Assembly: GCF_000204055.1 (NCBI RefSeq)
Contig: NW_006768785.1
Coordinates: 124,001-188,000, forward strand
DNA from: Melampsora larici-populina 98AG31
Taxonomy: Eukaryota; Basidiomycota; Pucciniomycetes; Pucciniales; Melampsoraceae
Direction: 5' to 3'
DNA: 64,000 nucleotides
The notes under the pieces were generated by a model. That model ran no database searches. It was not told where the DNA came from and saw nothing but the letters and a program-made list of their open reading frames with translations. The translations under genes and the position numbers were made by a program. Positions 23,945-34,670 of the stretch are shown here, piece after piece. Every line of letters begins with the position of its first letter. The stretch's first letter is position 1.

Positions 23945-25566
23945 TCAAGTCATGGTAGAGAGAAAACTTTGAAACAAAGATTCCCGTCTTTGATCACATA
24001 GGCGTGAGTTGCCCATAGCCGCATACACCTCTTCATCATGACTCGGGAAAGCTTCTCGGTGAGACTCCCATTCTTCTGAAGGTCCTAAGTCCCATGTCCC
24101 ATCTACTTCTTGCACAAAATTGTGAATAACACAGCACGCTGAAAGCCATGCGTTGAGGTAATTAGCACTTCTTCGATCCTTAATCACCAGTCGTGACTCT
24201 TTACAAGACTGTGTACGGCCTTTCCAAAGGCCATTGGTATGTTTGGAGACGATTCGTGCTAGACTCAAAGCGAAGTTGAAATGTCGATGGGCGCGGTCGA
24301 GTTCTTGGTTCCTGGGCTTCTTGAAAGCAGGAACTATGAATTTTGAGGAGCTGTAACCAGAGTCTGCTAAGATATACTCTCCTGGACTAAAAAAAGATTC
24401 AATATTTTTGAAAAACTGAAAGAAAACTTAAACACGTCAGTAACTCTTCCGTGCGAAAAGACAAAGGAGGACTTACCTCAGTTGATTTAAGGACCCTTTG
24501 ATCGTGTGCACTTCCACACCATCCGTGGTGAGCATAGATGATACGTCTTCTATGATCACATATGATCAAAGGTTTCACTGCATAGAAGGACTTTTGACAA
24601 TAATAGTCCTCGCAATTCTTCTGTGGTGCATATGCTAGAGGAATAAGGGTTCCATCGATGAAACCCACACAATCTTTGAAAAACGAAGTGGAACCAATGG
24701 CTGATTTGATCTCGTTTCGTTCTTCAGGAGTAGGCCACTTGACATATTTGGATTCGATTCTGTTGAGCGCCTGAATACAACGGTACGTGTAATTATCCAC
24801 ACTCCCTTCTAAAACAATTGTCAGTACATGTTTTAAGTCAACGTGATATACACTCACGAAGTGCTTCCTTACCTGCCATTGAGAACAGTTTTGCTATTAC
24901 TCGACACTGTCCACCATTTCCAGAGAGCCCAAAGTTTGCCATGGCGACCAAGAGCTGCCATCTAACGGGAGCTTGAGAGACGTTTGAATTGTTGTGAAAT
25001 ATCGGATCATCTGCTATCTGGTCTACAAGGGTGTTGAAAGCGTGCTTTGACATCCGGGCCTTTTACATACCAAAGAACAAATCAGTCATTTGGAAATGAG
25101 ATGAAAACAAGAAGATATAACATACTGCAACACCCCATGTTCGATCATTCTCACTCCACCATTCGTCGAAACAGGCGTACTTTCTCTCACGTCGCATCAA
25201 ACGAGGGATTCTATGGACAAGATATCGTTTCTTCTGCGCATGTTCTATTCCAAAAGCCAAGATAGCCAGGGTCGATTCGTCCTCCATGTATCGGCGCTTT
25301 TGAGCACGACTGAATGTCATAGCATCAAATGTGCTAGTCATGATCAACTGAGAGGCCATTAAGAGCAGACTGTCTTGCAAGTTTTGATCTCCTGTAGCGT
25401 CGTTGGAATCAAGCTGATCGAGGATAATCACTGCGGCCAACATGTTAGTGAAGTTGCTGGGGTTCGTGGTTGTGTTGTAATAGTTGGTGGCCAGAGACGC
25501 TACCTGAAGTGCGAAGAAACAGTTCAGGTAGGCCAAGGCGTCGCGGCGGACAGTGGAGGTCGGCAT
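23945..25566 (-). CDS. PIF/Harbinger DDE transposase, catalytic Glu apparently lost
   Basis: ATG at 25566. Exons join in phase across introns at about 25128-25063 (66 bp), about 24880-24818 and about 24478-24385. Recognisable parts are WRLLVAM-like helix-turn-helix (VRWQLLVAMANFGLSG), the DDE_Tnp_4 domain with first Asp in GFIDGTLIPLAY, SAHDQRVLKST, second Asp in ILADSGYSSSKF, and the region ARIVSKHTNGLWKGR. The last normally reads xxEHxxG with the catalytic Glu; here Lys stands in its place (AAA where GAA is expected, at a CpG). The C-terminus (CCVIHNFVQEVDG) is family-typical. The protein would still fold and bind but is probably inactive in cleavage. Confidence 0.88.
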
Positions 25567-25727
25567 CGTGGAAAAGGAGAAAGGATGGGTTGGGTGGGTT
25601 TGAAGATAGGTGTTTGGGTCTGAAAGCTGAACTCCAAACCCGGTACACCAGGGTACACCCAGTTACCGCCAAAAAAAAACTGGGTGTACCGGGTTTTTTG
25701 GCAACCGGCTTAACTTTGAGACCGGCT

Positions 25728-26004
25728 ATTCCTCAAAAGACTCGACGATTATCCCGAGCTCCTGGTCATGAACCTGCCAGTTCCACTCAGCCGGAGTTAG
25801 TTTGCGAGAAAAAAATGAAACAGGCAACAGATTACCCTTATCATCAGGCTGAGAGAGTATCGCAGCCATCGCAAACCCTGAACAATCCACTTGCAAAGAT
25901 CTGGGTCTGTCAAAGTTGAAATGGCAAAGCAGGGGGGCAGTCGTAAAAGCGTATAAAAGATTTTTAAAAGATAAAAAACACTCAGGGGAAGCTAAACCAG
26001 CCAC
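25728..26004 (-). pseudogene. RT-RNase H connection segment
   Basis: Carries the start of the retroelement RNase H domain (LQVDCSGFAMAAILSQ and SFFSRKLTPAEWNW). It is separated from the reverse transcriptase by a one-base excess in a six-base run (26017-26022) and from the rest of RNase H by the 4.3-kb transposon inserted at 25727. The frame on both sides of that insertion matches if the element and one ATT copy are ignored. Confidence 0.85.
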
Positions 26005-26008
26005 GACG

Positions 26009-28528
26009 TCAATATCTTTTTTGAGTTAAGGATGTTAGAGGTGAAGCAATAGAAGAAAATTGGTGAATAAAACGTCGATAGAAATTGGTAAAACCAAGAA
26101 ACCTGTAAAGTTGCTTGGAGTTCACAGGGTAAGGCCAGTCAGTAATAGTTTTCAACTTTGCAGGATCCATTCTTAAACCACTCTTTGAAATTACAAAACC
26201 TAAAAAAATGACTTCTGATTGATAAAATTGGCACTTCTCAGGCGAAATATTCAGTTTATGTAGTTGTAACTTGCTTAAAACTTCAGTAATATGTCTTTCA
26301 TGATCCTGTCGTGTTTTAGAAAAAATCAAAATATCGTCAATGTATACAAAGCAAAAAATACCTAAAAATTCAGATAGAACAGATTGTATAAAACGCTGAA
26401 AACAAGCAGGGCCATTTGCCAACCCAAAAGGCATAACCAAACATTCAAATAAACCCCAAGGTGTCCTAAAAGCCGTTTTCCACTCATCTCCCTCTCTTAT
26501 TCTAATAAAATTAAATGCCGATTTCAAGTCTAACTTCGTAAAAAATTTACACCCTGACACCCTAGTTAACAAATCGCCTAATAAAGGAATTGGAAAAGAA
26601 TCTCTAATGGTAATTGAATTCAAAGATCGATAGTCTACACAAGGGCGATTATTCTTTCCTGGAACCTTCACAAAGAAAATTGGTGACGCTGCTTGAGAAG
26701 ACGAGTGCCGAATGTTGCCTTTCAATAATTGAGCATCAATCCACGATTTCAATTCTAATTCATCAGTTTTTGAAATTAAATAAGATCCTCCGTAAGTAGG
26801 TACAGCTCCCTCTTTTAAATTGATAGCCATGTCAAAAGCCGGTCGATGCGGAGGTAAACTCGATGAAGCCTGTGGTTCAAAAACATCAGCAAACCGATGA
26901 AACTCAACCGGAATGGAATGTAACACAGATTTTGAAAAGGAATTGATAATGGTTGAAGAAGACAAAAATTTTGAAGACAAATTAGGTAAACATTTACCAG
27001 TTAATTTAGGCAATCCATCATTAACTGGTGACTCCAGGCGAAGGGAAGGACCACATCCGCCGACCCATCCTTGATGACATCTCAACCAGTCCATCCCAAG
27101 AATCAAATCGTAACCTCCAAGAATGGTGACATCCAATTTGATGGTTGAGTTAAAGAGTATGTTAGAAGTGTCGGAAATTGATAGTCCACCTTGCCAATAA
27201 TGAGTCACTAAGCCGTCTTTTCCTGTTGATCCGTCAAAAGTCACACATTTTAAAGGAAAAGGCCTAAGTTTAATATGAAAATTATTTTTTTGTACGAAAT
27301 CCTTGTTCAAGAAACTACCAGATGCTCCTGAATCAACTAAGGCTTTAGCCGGAAAAGTCACACCATCAACCACAAGGTCCACAGACAAAATGAGTCTAGT
27401 ATCAGATAATGAAGAATTTGAAAAATGAATCGCCGAAATAGACGAGTCTTTCACCGTGTCCTTGATCCCGTCATCTGTCGGATCGAACATTGGTTGAGCG
27501 TCGAAAGAAAAAGGTTGTGATAAATCTTGAGAGTTGTCATAATATGTAGGTTGATTGATATTTTGATACTCCGAAAACAGAGCTGCCACTTGTTGAGTAG
27601 GATCTGACACACCCATAGCAGGTGGCATACCTAAAGCTGCAGGTAAACCAGGATGATGTAAAGGCGTGACACCCGAAGCTGGAGGTCCAAATTGAAAAGG
27701 TTGCATATGCGGAGGTTGTTGATAACCTGAAGCCGAAGTCGGTACTTGATAATATCCTAACGAAACGTTAGGAGGTTGAGAAAAAGCTTGCGGTACCGGT
27801 GAACTTTGCTGCTGAACCAATTGAGAAGATGGTCGCTGAAAACGAGCCGGATTTGACTTTTGAGGTGAAGATGAAATAGCTGAAACAGAAGAGTGCGGCT
27901 TTGCCTGATATCGCTGCATAAATGCCTCGATTTCTTGAGTAGTTTTAGGTGGCGGATTTGGACAACCAAGACTCTTACCATCTGGACCTTTGTGAGTCGA
28001 ATTGTAAGGCTTCAAACATTTGTGACACATAGATCTAGCATGACAGAATTTCACAAAATAACTAAAATGAACACCACTAGGTAACGGAGGAAAAGTTCGT
28101 CTAGAATCGGTGGCATTGATATCCACGTCCATAGCGTTCGGATCACGAGGAATTTGAACAACCGGAGGTGAAGAGGCGGCTCGTTGCATAGAATGAGATT
28201 GCCCTAAGGAAGCATGATTAGCACTGACATGCATAACTTGCTCTGATGCCAGTAAAGCGACCGCTTGACGTTCCTCGACCGTAGAACACTTAAACCAATC
28301 GGGATGTTTCAAAGCTCGGTCCTTAACGTCAGGCCTCAAACCAGAGGTAAAAAGATTTTTCAACACTACTCCAGAAAGTTGTAATTGAAAAGCCATTGAA
28401 TTGAAGCGTGAGATGAATTGTCCAACAGGTAATTTTCCTTGCTTGAATGATTGTAATTCTAAAAATAATCTTTCTTCTGCAAACTTGTCACCAAATTTAT
28501 TCAAAAACTCTTTAAAAAAATTCTTCAA
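26009..28528 (-). pseudogene. Gag C-part, protease and reverse transcriptase segment
   Basis: 839 codons. Order: capsid helices (about 1-100), a Cys/His region with non-standard knuckle spacing (CHARSMCHKCLKPYNSTH, about 160-180), a Pro/Gln/Ser-rich linker, aspartic protease (VDSGASGSFLN, about 400), and reverse transcriptase with LDLKSAF, MPFGLANGP and the catalytic FVYIDDILIF. The enzymes copy element RNA into DNA. The N-terminal gag part lies in another frame because of a seven-base T run (28514-28520 as A on the plus strand). Confidence 0.9.
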
Positions 28529-29213
28529 AGAACGTATCGATAGTGAAAGGAGTCGGAGTTACAGAAAAATCATCCGCTTCCGTTACCCCATTCTCGCGGT
28601 CATTGAGTCGTAATAAGCTCATCCACCAATCGTGTGGTCCGGACGCGATGGGGAAATGTTTTGCAACCCAAGTGATACGTCGATCGTCGGAAGCAAAGCA
28701 GGCCGAATTTGCAAACAAAGAGTCACGAACCGCACCGACAAAACCCGGAACCTTCCTAGCATCGGATCCGTCAAAGACTACCCCTTGAATAACTGGAGGT
28801 TCAGGAACAGCAGCCGGAGTAGAAGGTAAAGTTACTTTAATTGATTTTAACTCGTCATCTAACACGTCAAGACAGTCCTTCTTAGTACGTGATAAACCGT
28901 CATTCAATCCATCATGAAGTTTGTCAAATCCCATCTTGAGACCATCATTGATTTTTTCTTCCAAACCTTGTAAAGAAAATTTGTCCTTGAACTCATTACG
29001 AATCGTAGTCAACACCTCAGCTTTCACTTGAATGATCGAAGTCCTAAGTAACGCCTCTATAGCCGCTGATGCCGTTTGATTTCGTGTGTCTATCAAGGAA
29101 TTAACATTGCTATTGAAAGTGTCGAATCGTGGTTCTAGATAGCGATTTACGAATTGTTGCTCTTGAGATGTAAGTATGTATAAAGACTCAGATTGGTTGG
29201 TTGGTTGAGACAT
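28512..29213 (-). pseudogene. Gag N-terminal segment
   Basis: Best start is the ATG at 29213 (MSQPTNQSESLY). The first 230 residues are coiled-coil-like (EEKINDGLKMGFDKL) and lead into the retrotransposon gag capsid domain (W-V-A-K-H-F, then HDWWMSLL). The frame closes at TAA directly after a T7 run, in the middle of the conserved capsid domain, so this is a lesion or base-call problem and not the normal gag end. Confidence 0.8.
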
Positions 29214-29294
29214 GATTAACAAATGTAGAAAGAATATAGAAGCAAAATGTAACACTAATTGAAGAGTAAAAAAATATTGCTTTAATGAATAATA

Positions 29295-29383
29295 CTGTCG
29301 TTCTCGAAAAGCTTGTCCAAGTTTTCCCGCCAAATTGCTCGAGTTTTGCGGGAAAACTCGGACAAGCTTTTCGAGAACGACAG
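29295..29383. repeat. Near-perfect hairpin MITE in the gag leader
   Basis: Arms of about 37 bp (CTGTCGTTCTCGAAAAGCTT and complement) around a short loop, flanked by TA on both sides (29293-29294, 29384-29385). It lies between the 5' LTR and the gag start, so it would be part of the element RNA leader. Its TA flanks suggest a Tc1/mariner-type MITE. It might instead be a structured leader motif; other copies of the retroelement would tell. Confidence 0.6.
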
Positions 29384-29749
29384 TAGTACTTCTCAGATAA
29401 TTGAGTAAACGAGGAATTAAAAGGTTTCAGTAGATAAGAAATCCAAGTTTTAAAAGTCGACAGGAACCACCACAAACATAATGATGTAATAATGACGTAA
29501 TAACAAGTATACATAAGTGCAGGTATTATACCTTCCAGTAAAATTAACAAAACTATTCGCATAGTTTTTAACGATGAATTATACACACATATTAACATTA
29601 TGACCATATAAGAAAATAGAATAATATCCATAGTTTTAAAATCATATGCCAAAGAAAACAATATACACATTTTAATGTAAAAGAAAAAAAATAAGAAAAA
29701 ACACAGAAAACTAAAAATCGGGAAACGGGTTTTAAAGATCGAATTATAC

Positions 29750-30478
29750 TGTAAGAGCATCCACAACGGTCCACCTACTTTGCGGGCCCCCAGCGATGTA
29801 GGGGGTCAAAACGCAAAAAAACGCTCCAACGGAGCTCGCACAATCGGGGGTGAGACGTCGGGGGCCTCCAGATTTCCATCCGGACCCCCCACATCTGCGA
29901 GGTCTATAGGGGCTCCCAATATCACGTGCCACTGCTTCCACGTGACCGATATAGTCACGTCTCAAACCGCACTCGAAACAAGATGATATGGTACAAGCAT
30001 ACCATATCACTCAATCGAGTTCTGGCCCCTGACTTCAAGTGCACCGCTGTGGACACCTGTTTTTTTGACCCCCTACATCCACAAAATCAGGATCGGGGGT
30101 CTGTTCCAGGGCTCGCAAAGTAGGTGGACCGTTGTGGATGCTCTAAGGGCTCTGGTCTAGGATCCTGAATAGCATAGCTTATGTCAGGATACCTAGGTAA
30201 GTTTTTAAGAGTGACAAAAGATACTTTAATAATTCGATAGAGAAAAGGAAAACAAATTGTAAAATACTACTACATATATATATGCACAATTTCATCTAAC
30301 TATTGTTCTTTACAATATCTAACCATATTCAAATCATTCTTTTAAACATCTAATTTCGTAACCAAGTTATTTGTAATGTTTTTACAATTCTTTTTCTTAA
30401 CTCGTAATTTCCAATCAAACTTGTTTTATCCTCTACATGTAATTCCATAAATCTTTTTACATATTTGAATTTATTACA
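29750..30478 (-). repeat. 5' LTR of the Ty3/gypsy element, split by a MITE
   Basis: Same 337 bp as the other LTR once the inserted 389-bp MITE and one TAA copy are ignored. Only TGTAA at 29750-29754 lies on the far side of the MITE. The CTCTC target duplication follows at 30479-30483. Confidence 0.92.
29755..30143. repeat. TAA-flanked MITE in the 5' LTR (Tourist/Harbinger type)
   Basis: 389 bp, GC-rich against its surroundings. Ends are GAGCATCCACAACGGTCC and its exact complement, about 30 bp of inverted repeat, with TAA on both sides (29752-29754, 30144-30146). No coding frame is convincing. The TAA duplication and GAGCATC ends resemble Tourist/PIF-Harbinger MITEs. It is younger than the retrotransposon it interrupts. 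Confidence 0.85.
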
Positions 30479-31061
30479 CTCTCCCGGGCTCCATTGAAAG
30501 AACACAATCTTTTTAGATGTACGTAAGTACATAAATGAATCAATAGAAGAGAAGATCGAGAAAACGTGATTTCAGAGAGTAATTTTACTCAAGTTATGTA
30601 TCAACCGTTTAATGTGTACATGTCATTATGCGGTACACACATTGGATTCCTTAGTTGAGTCTGGGCGAGAGACATTTTCCAGCGGTGTGTTCAAAGCTGT
30701 TCAAAGATTGTTTCCATGATACATGAGGATACATGGAAATCGAATCCACCCTGTTCCCGTCAGAGCCTTGTAAGGAGAAGTTCACGCAGCACTTCCAGAC
30801 TAGAAGCCTGTTGTGATTTACTTGTCATTTGGTATTTATCGGATATCCATTGCTTACGCTAGTTTAATTATCTTCACCAATCACCGGTGTCACCAATTTC
30901 CCTTGTCGCCTCAACTTCCATCAAACACACGCTTATCGAGATTTGTCAAATCGTGAACGGCTGTGGCTATCTGCACCATAGCTAGGTATGTTCGCCTCCG
31001 CTATTGAGCCATCGATTGCCTCGTGAATTGATGTGCTCCTCACCCACTAGGATTTTCTATC
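30479..31061. other. Upstream region of the RGS-LOV gene
   Basis: Non-coding. A likely 5' UTR intron runs from a GTATGT at about 30986 to a CACTAG acceptor at about 31050, just before the start codon at 31062. No other feature is supported. Confidence 0.45.
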
Positions 31062-34000
31062 ATGAATCATTTCAAAATGAAGATGAAACGCTTAAGCTTC
31101 ACATCACATTCTAGTGGATGCACCGAGACCACTCGCAGCAGCTGGGAACCCACTTCCGGCCTAGAAAACTCCAGCCCATCTACTGATGACCAGAATGATG
31201 ACCAGGGTTCTTTTGGTCACCAGCTCCCCAGTCGTCTGCATACCTCATCCTCACTACCGGTTGGCGCAAGACACCCTCCACCACCTCGATATGACAGCTA
31301 CCCCTCCTTTACACAGGTTGCTTTTGGCAGCCCTCGTGCTCTTGGACCGTATGACGACAACACGGCCCTTGCCCCCCACAAGGGACTCATTTCACGCCAC
31401 CGTTCCGATTCGGCGCCAATTGAAAACAGTCCGCAACTTACAGCGTCCTCCCTAGAAACGACAACGCAGGAAGACGACTTACTGCGCTGTATTCGCGCGA
31501 TAACCTACCCTTCCCCGCCTATCCGGGACAGCTACAAAAAGAATTCTTCTACCGCAGGCCCACATCTCGGGGTTCAAGAGGAGACTTTTCATTCGAACAC
31601 TGAGCTCGTAGATATTGATATAAGGCGAGTGATTCTGTGGATATAAAAAGTCGTAGCATGGAGTAATCTGACAAGTATAACATGTTTAGCACTCTTGACA
31701 TTTATCGTGGAGAGGCAGAACAAGACACGGACCAAGGCCGGGTCGCACGCAAAGGGTCTTCTACCAAAAAGCCCACATTTACTTTTTGCAGAGCGCCTAG
31801 CCCGACCATGCCATCATTCAGCCGGTGCAAAGCATCTTCAGCTGTCGATCTCACCACTCTGAAGGCTGCTCAACAAGCTAGTCAGAGTACACTAGACAAT
31901 CTCCCTAGCCGCATTCTCAGTCCTCTTCCACCGACTCCCACTAGTGAATCCGCGTCATGCAGTCAAGACCTTACTGCACCCTTGGTATTAGATCTTCAGA
32001 CTTTTCAGAGCTATCTTTTGCTGGAGGAGTTTCGCACAGCTTTTCGCGAATGGCTTGCACTGGATCCGGAGCTACATAAGGAAGGGTTAATGAAGCTGGA
32101 TTGCTACGTCGATCAACGAAAAGCTGAGGCGCTCGTGAAAGACGTGCGCAAATACAGCCTCTGCCTTTTCAGTTGAGTCGAGCAAATCGTGATTTTGTCT
32201 TTTATCACGGCGATTTGACTCAAGTTGAATTATATGAACAGGTGTTTATCATGCTGACGGTACACAGGCAAGGTCAAGTTTCCTGCCTGGTTCTGTTGTG
32301 GAAGATACGTTAACCAATCTGTCAAGATTGGCCGTTTTAGAAAGCGGATTGGAAGCCAATCAAGCATGTCTAGTCTCGTCTCTTCATGAGAATGAATTCC
32401 ATGTGAGTGTAGATTTGAAGATTCCTTATGACTCATCTGACAGTATGAATGACCAACATACGGATATGTTTTGACACTCATCTTAACTACACAGATGTTC
32501 ATAAAATCAAAGTTGTTCGCGAAAGTGAAAAACCGACGGAAAGGACACACAGAATCCAGTACATCAAATGAGATCAACCGCCCAAGTTTCTGCGTGACCA
32601 ATCCCCGGGTACCGTAAGTAGATACCTGAGCAACATGAATAAAAAGCGACAGTATTGTAAGATAAATCTTTATCTGACGATCAGATATATTGTTTCGACA
32701 ATTTTTGTTCCCATGTGGCATCAATTCTTTCTTCCCACAGTAATAATCCGATCGTCATGGTCTCTACGGAGTTATTGTAAGATAAAACTTTGTTCTCACT
32801 GTACTCGTGGTTAATAACTAATCATCTTCTCCATGGCCTGAATATCAGACAACTAACTGGATATGAAGCCAACGAGGTCATTGGAAAGCCTTGCAGCATG
32901 TTCAACGGAAGGGAAACTAGTGCTAGCTCCATTTATCGGATGGACACTGCTTTTGATGCAGGTGGATCTTGCGTAGAACTTTTGCTGACCTACAGGAAAG
33001 ACGGACGTGCTTCATTTTGTATTTGGGCAATTGAGCCTTTGCATGACTCGTTTGGACAAGTAATGTGTAAGCATCATCATCATATAACCATTGTACGAAA
33101 TTGGCTGTTGATTTTGCTTTTTGTAGTCTTTGTAGCTCGGCAAACGGTGCGTTCAATCATTCATCATTGGCACGTTATGTGGCTTCTGAACTTCTTGATT
33201 GTTGATATCTTGTCCAAAACGAGGGTAGGATGTCACCAGTGAACTCGAAGTTCCGCTGTCGAGCTTCTTGGATCTCAAGATACCCCGAACCACTGCCGCA
33301 GATTTGAAAGAAAATGATATACCGTGTTCCCCAAGGATGCAAGACTATCAACTCCAACAGCGCAATCTTACCCCAAGCCAATTGAAACACTTAACAAAAC
33401 CTCCTCGGAATGGCTCTCTTCATGGAAGCCTTTACCATAACTCGAGCCGAGCAGCAAGCGTACGGTCGCTTTATCCGCAATCGATCGGATATCACAAGAA
33501 GGACCTTTGTAACAATGCCAGAGGTGTGGCCAAAGGCGTACTGCGCAAACGTCAGAGTGGCATGCACGCGTTTGATCAGGTCTACAGCCCACCCAATGGC
33601 CTTGAGCATACTTTTCAACCAGCCTATGATTTCGAGCCAAGCCCCACAAGTCCAGAGTTGCGGATCAGTGGTACGCCTTGCCACCACGTAAGTCACAAGA
33701 GTTAGTACATCCGACCTAGGAACGGCACCTAACTTTTGTTGAACCTCCTGCAGTTAATGATCATCAAGCGCCGAGACCATCGAATCATGTACGCAAACGA
33801 GAAGACATTGAAGTTCTTCGGTCAGTACCATGTACATCTCCGAGATCAATTTTCAAGCAAAAGTCGTCTAAAAATCCTTCGATCGAATCTTACAGGTCTT
33901 CAGACATATTCTAACAATGGAAGCTATGAACCAGCTCTTCTTAAACAAGATGTTCTTGAGTTCATGCATGGACAAACACCAAAAAGCACTCGAGTATTGA

Positions 34001-34670
34001 GGAACTTTGCGATTGAGCTTTTGGCGCGGTGAGTCTTTTATTGTTGAGATTCTTTGCAATACGATCAAACTACACGTCGTCTACCTAAAGGCAATGGAAA
34101 ATCTTTGACGTCGTTGCGGACTGAGCCATATCTTGCTTGAGTGTTGTACTTATTTGTGATGATTCCTTTGCATCATCTCAGCGCTCGGTCTGGCTGTTGC
34201 GAATGTGAATTCAACTGGAACGACGATAACAACCTGTGAGTATCCGACCTATCTCATTCTCACTCGCCAAGACTTCTGACATGTGCCAGCGTTCCAAGTG
34301 AAAAACCTGGCAAAAGCCGCGTGAGCTTGACTGGAGAACTATGTAAGGCAGCTTTTATCTACTCTTGACTTGCCAAGTTTGTCAAACAATATGCTGACTT
34401 TCTTTCTACTTGTCTGTAGCTACAGTGCACGTGAGTAATAGTCTAGCCATTCGTCTAGTAATTTGGGCTAAATGATTGATTCATATCTGCTGTTTGTCGT
34501 GCCGAATATCTGGTCTTTCAACAATCCTACTCAGTTCACGCCTCTAGTTGTAGGTCTCTCTCTCACTATTTGGATTGCTCTTGATCCTCATCTAACGACT
34601 TGCCTTGCTTGACGTTTCATTTTAGAGTGGAACGGGACATTGTGCACTCTATGTCGTTAGCTTCGATTGA
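31062..34670 (+). CDS. RGS-LOV protein (G-protein regulator with PAS/LOV sensor)
   Basis: Exons: 31062-31624, 31690-32171, 32242-32402, 32495-32613, 32741-32776, 32849-33066, 33127-33146 (20 nt), 33229-33687, 33754-34028 and several short ones to a TGA at 34668-34670; all inspected phases agree. Order: disordered N-terminus (exon 1), RGS domain over exons 2-4 (LDLQTFQSYLLLEEFRTAF to LHENEFHMFIKSKLF), then a LOV-type PAS domain over exons 4-8 (PSFCVTNPRVPNNPIVMVS, LTGYEANEVIGKPCSMFNG, TYRKDGRASFCIW, FFVARQTDVTSELE), and a tail with a second PAS-like start (IKRRDHRIMYANEKTLKFFG). RGS domains speed GTP hydrolysis by G-alpha; LOV domains sense blue light through a flavin-cysteine adduct. Fungal RGS-LOV proteins are a known family. 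The adduct Cys is kept, but several flavin-contacting residues are changed. The first intron appears to be GC-AG. Confidence 0.85.

Larger units (their letters stand above)
21420..25727. mobile_element. PIF/Harbinger DNA transposon (4,308 bp)
   Basis: Terminal inverted repeats begin AGCCGGTCTCAAAGTTAA and stay nearly identical for about 50 bp. They are followed by internal hairpins built on ACCCAGTTTTTTTT. A 3-bp duplication ATT flanks it (21417-21419, 25728-25730). It carries the two genes expected of Harbinger elements, convergently arranged: an accessory DNA-binding protein on the plus strand and a DDE transposase on the minus strand. Its insertion splits the retrotransposon RNase H domain, so it is younger than that element. 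Both genes show inactivating CpG changes. Confidence 0.95.
19269..30478 (-). mobile_element. Ty3/gypsy chromodomain LTR retrotransposon, nested insertions
   Basis: Coding strand is minus. The two LTRs (19269-19605 and 29750-30478, the latter enlarged by a MITE) appear identical over their 337 bp, start TG and end CA, and are flanked by a 5-bp duplication CTCTC (19264-19268, 30479-30483). Between them lie gag, protease, reverse transcriptase, RNase H, integrase and a chromodomain, in the Ty3/gypsy order. A PIF/Harbinger element splits the RNase H region. Without both later insertions the element would be about 6.5 kb. No canonical primer-binding site or clear polypurine tract was found at the LTR borders. 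Identical LTRs point to a recent insertion. Confidence 0.95.

Noticed and set aside
28512..28530. Programmed frameshift site at the T7 run followed by TAA
   Set aside because: The run lies inside the conserved capsid domain and not at a gag-pol border, and two more one-base breaks of the same kind follow downstream; a lesion or base-call error explains all three.
29188..29766. 192-codon hydrophobic minus-strand frame before gag
   Set aside because: Spans the LTR border, the leader and the hairpin; AT-rich DNA gives Phe/Leu/Ile codons by chance.
32230..32724. 164-codon minus-strand frame
   Set aside because: Antisense to well-supported exons and introns of the RGS-LOV gene.
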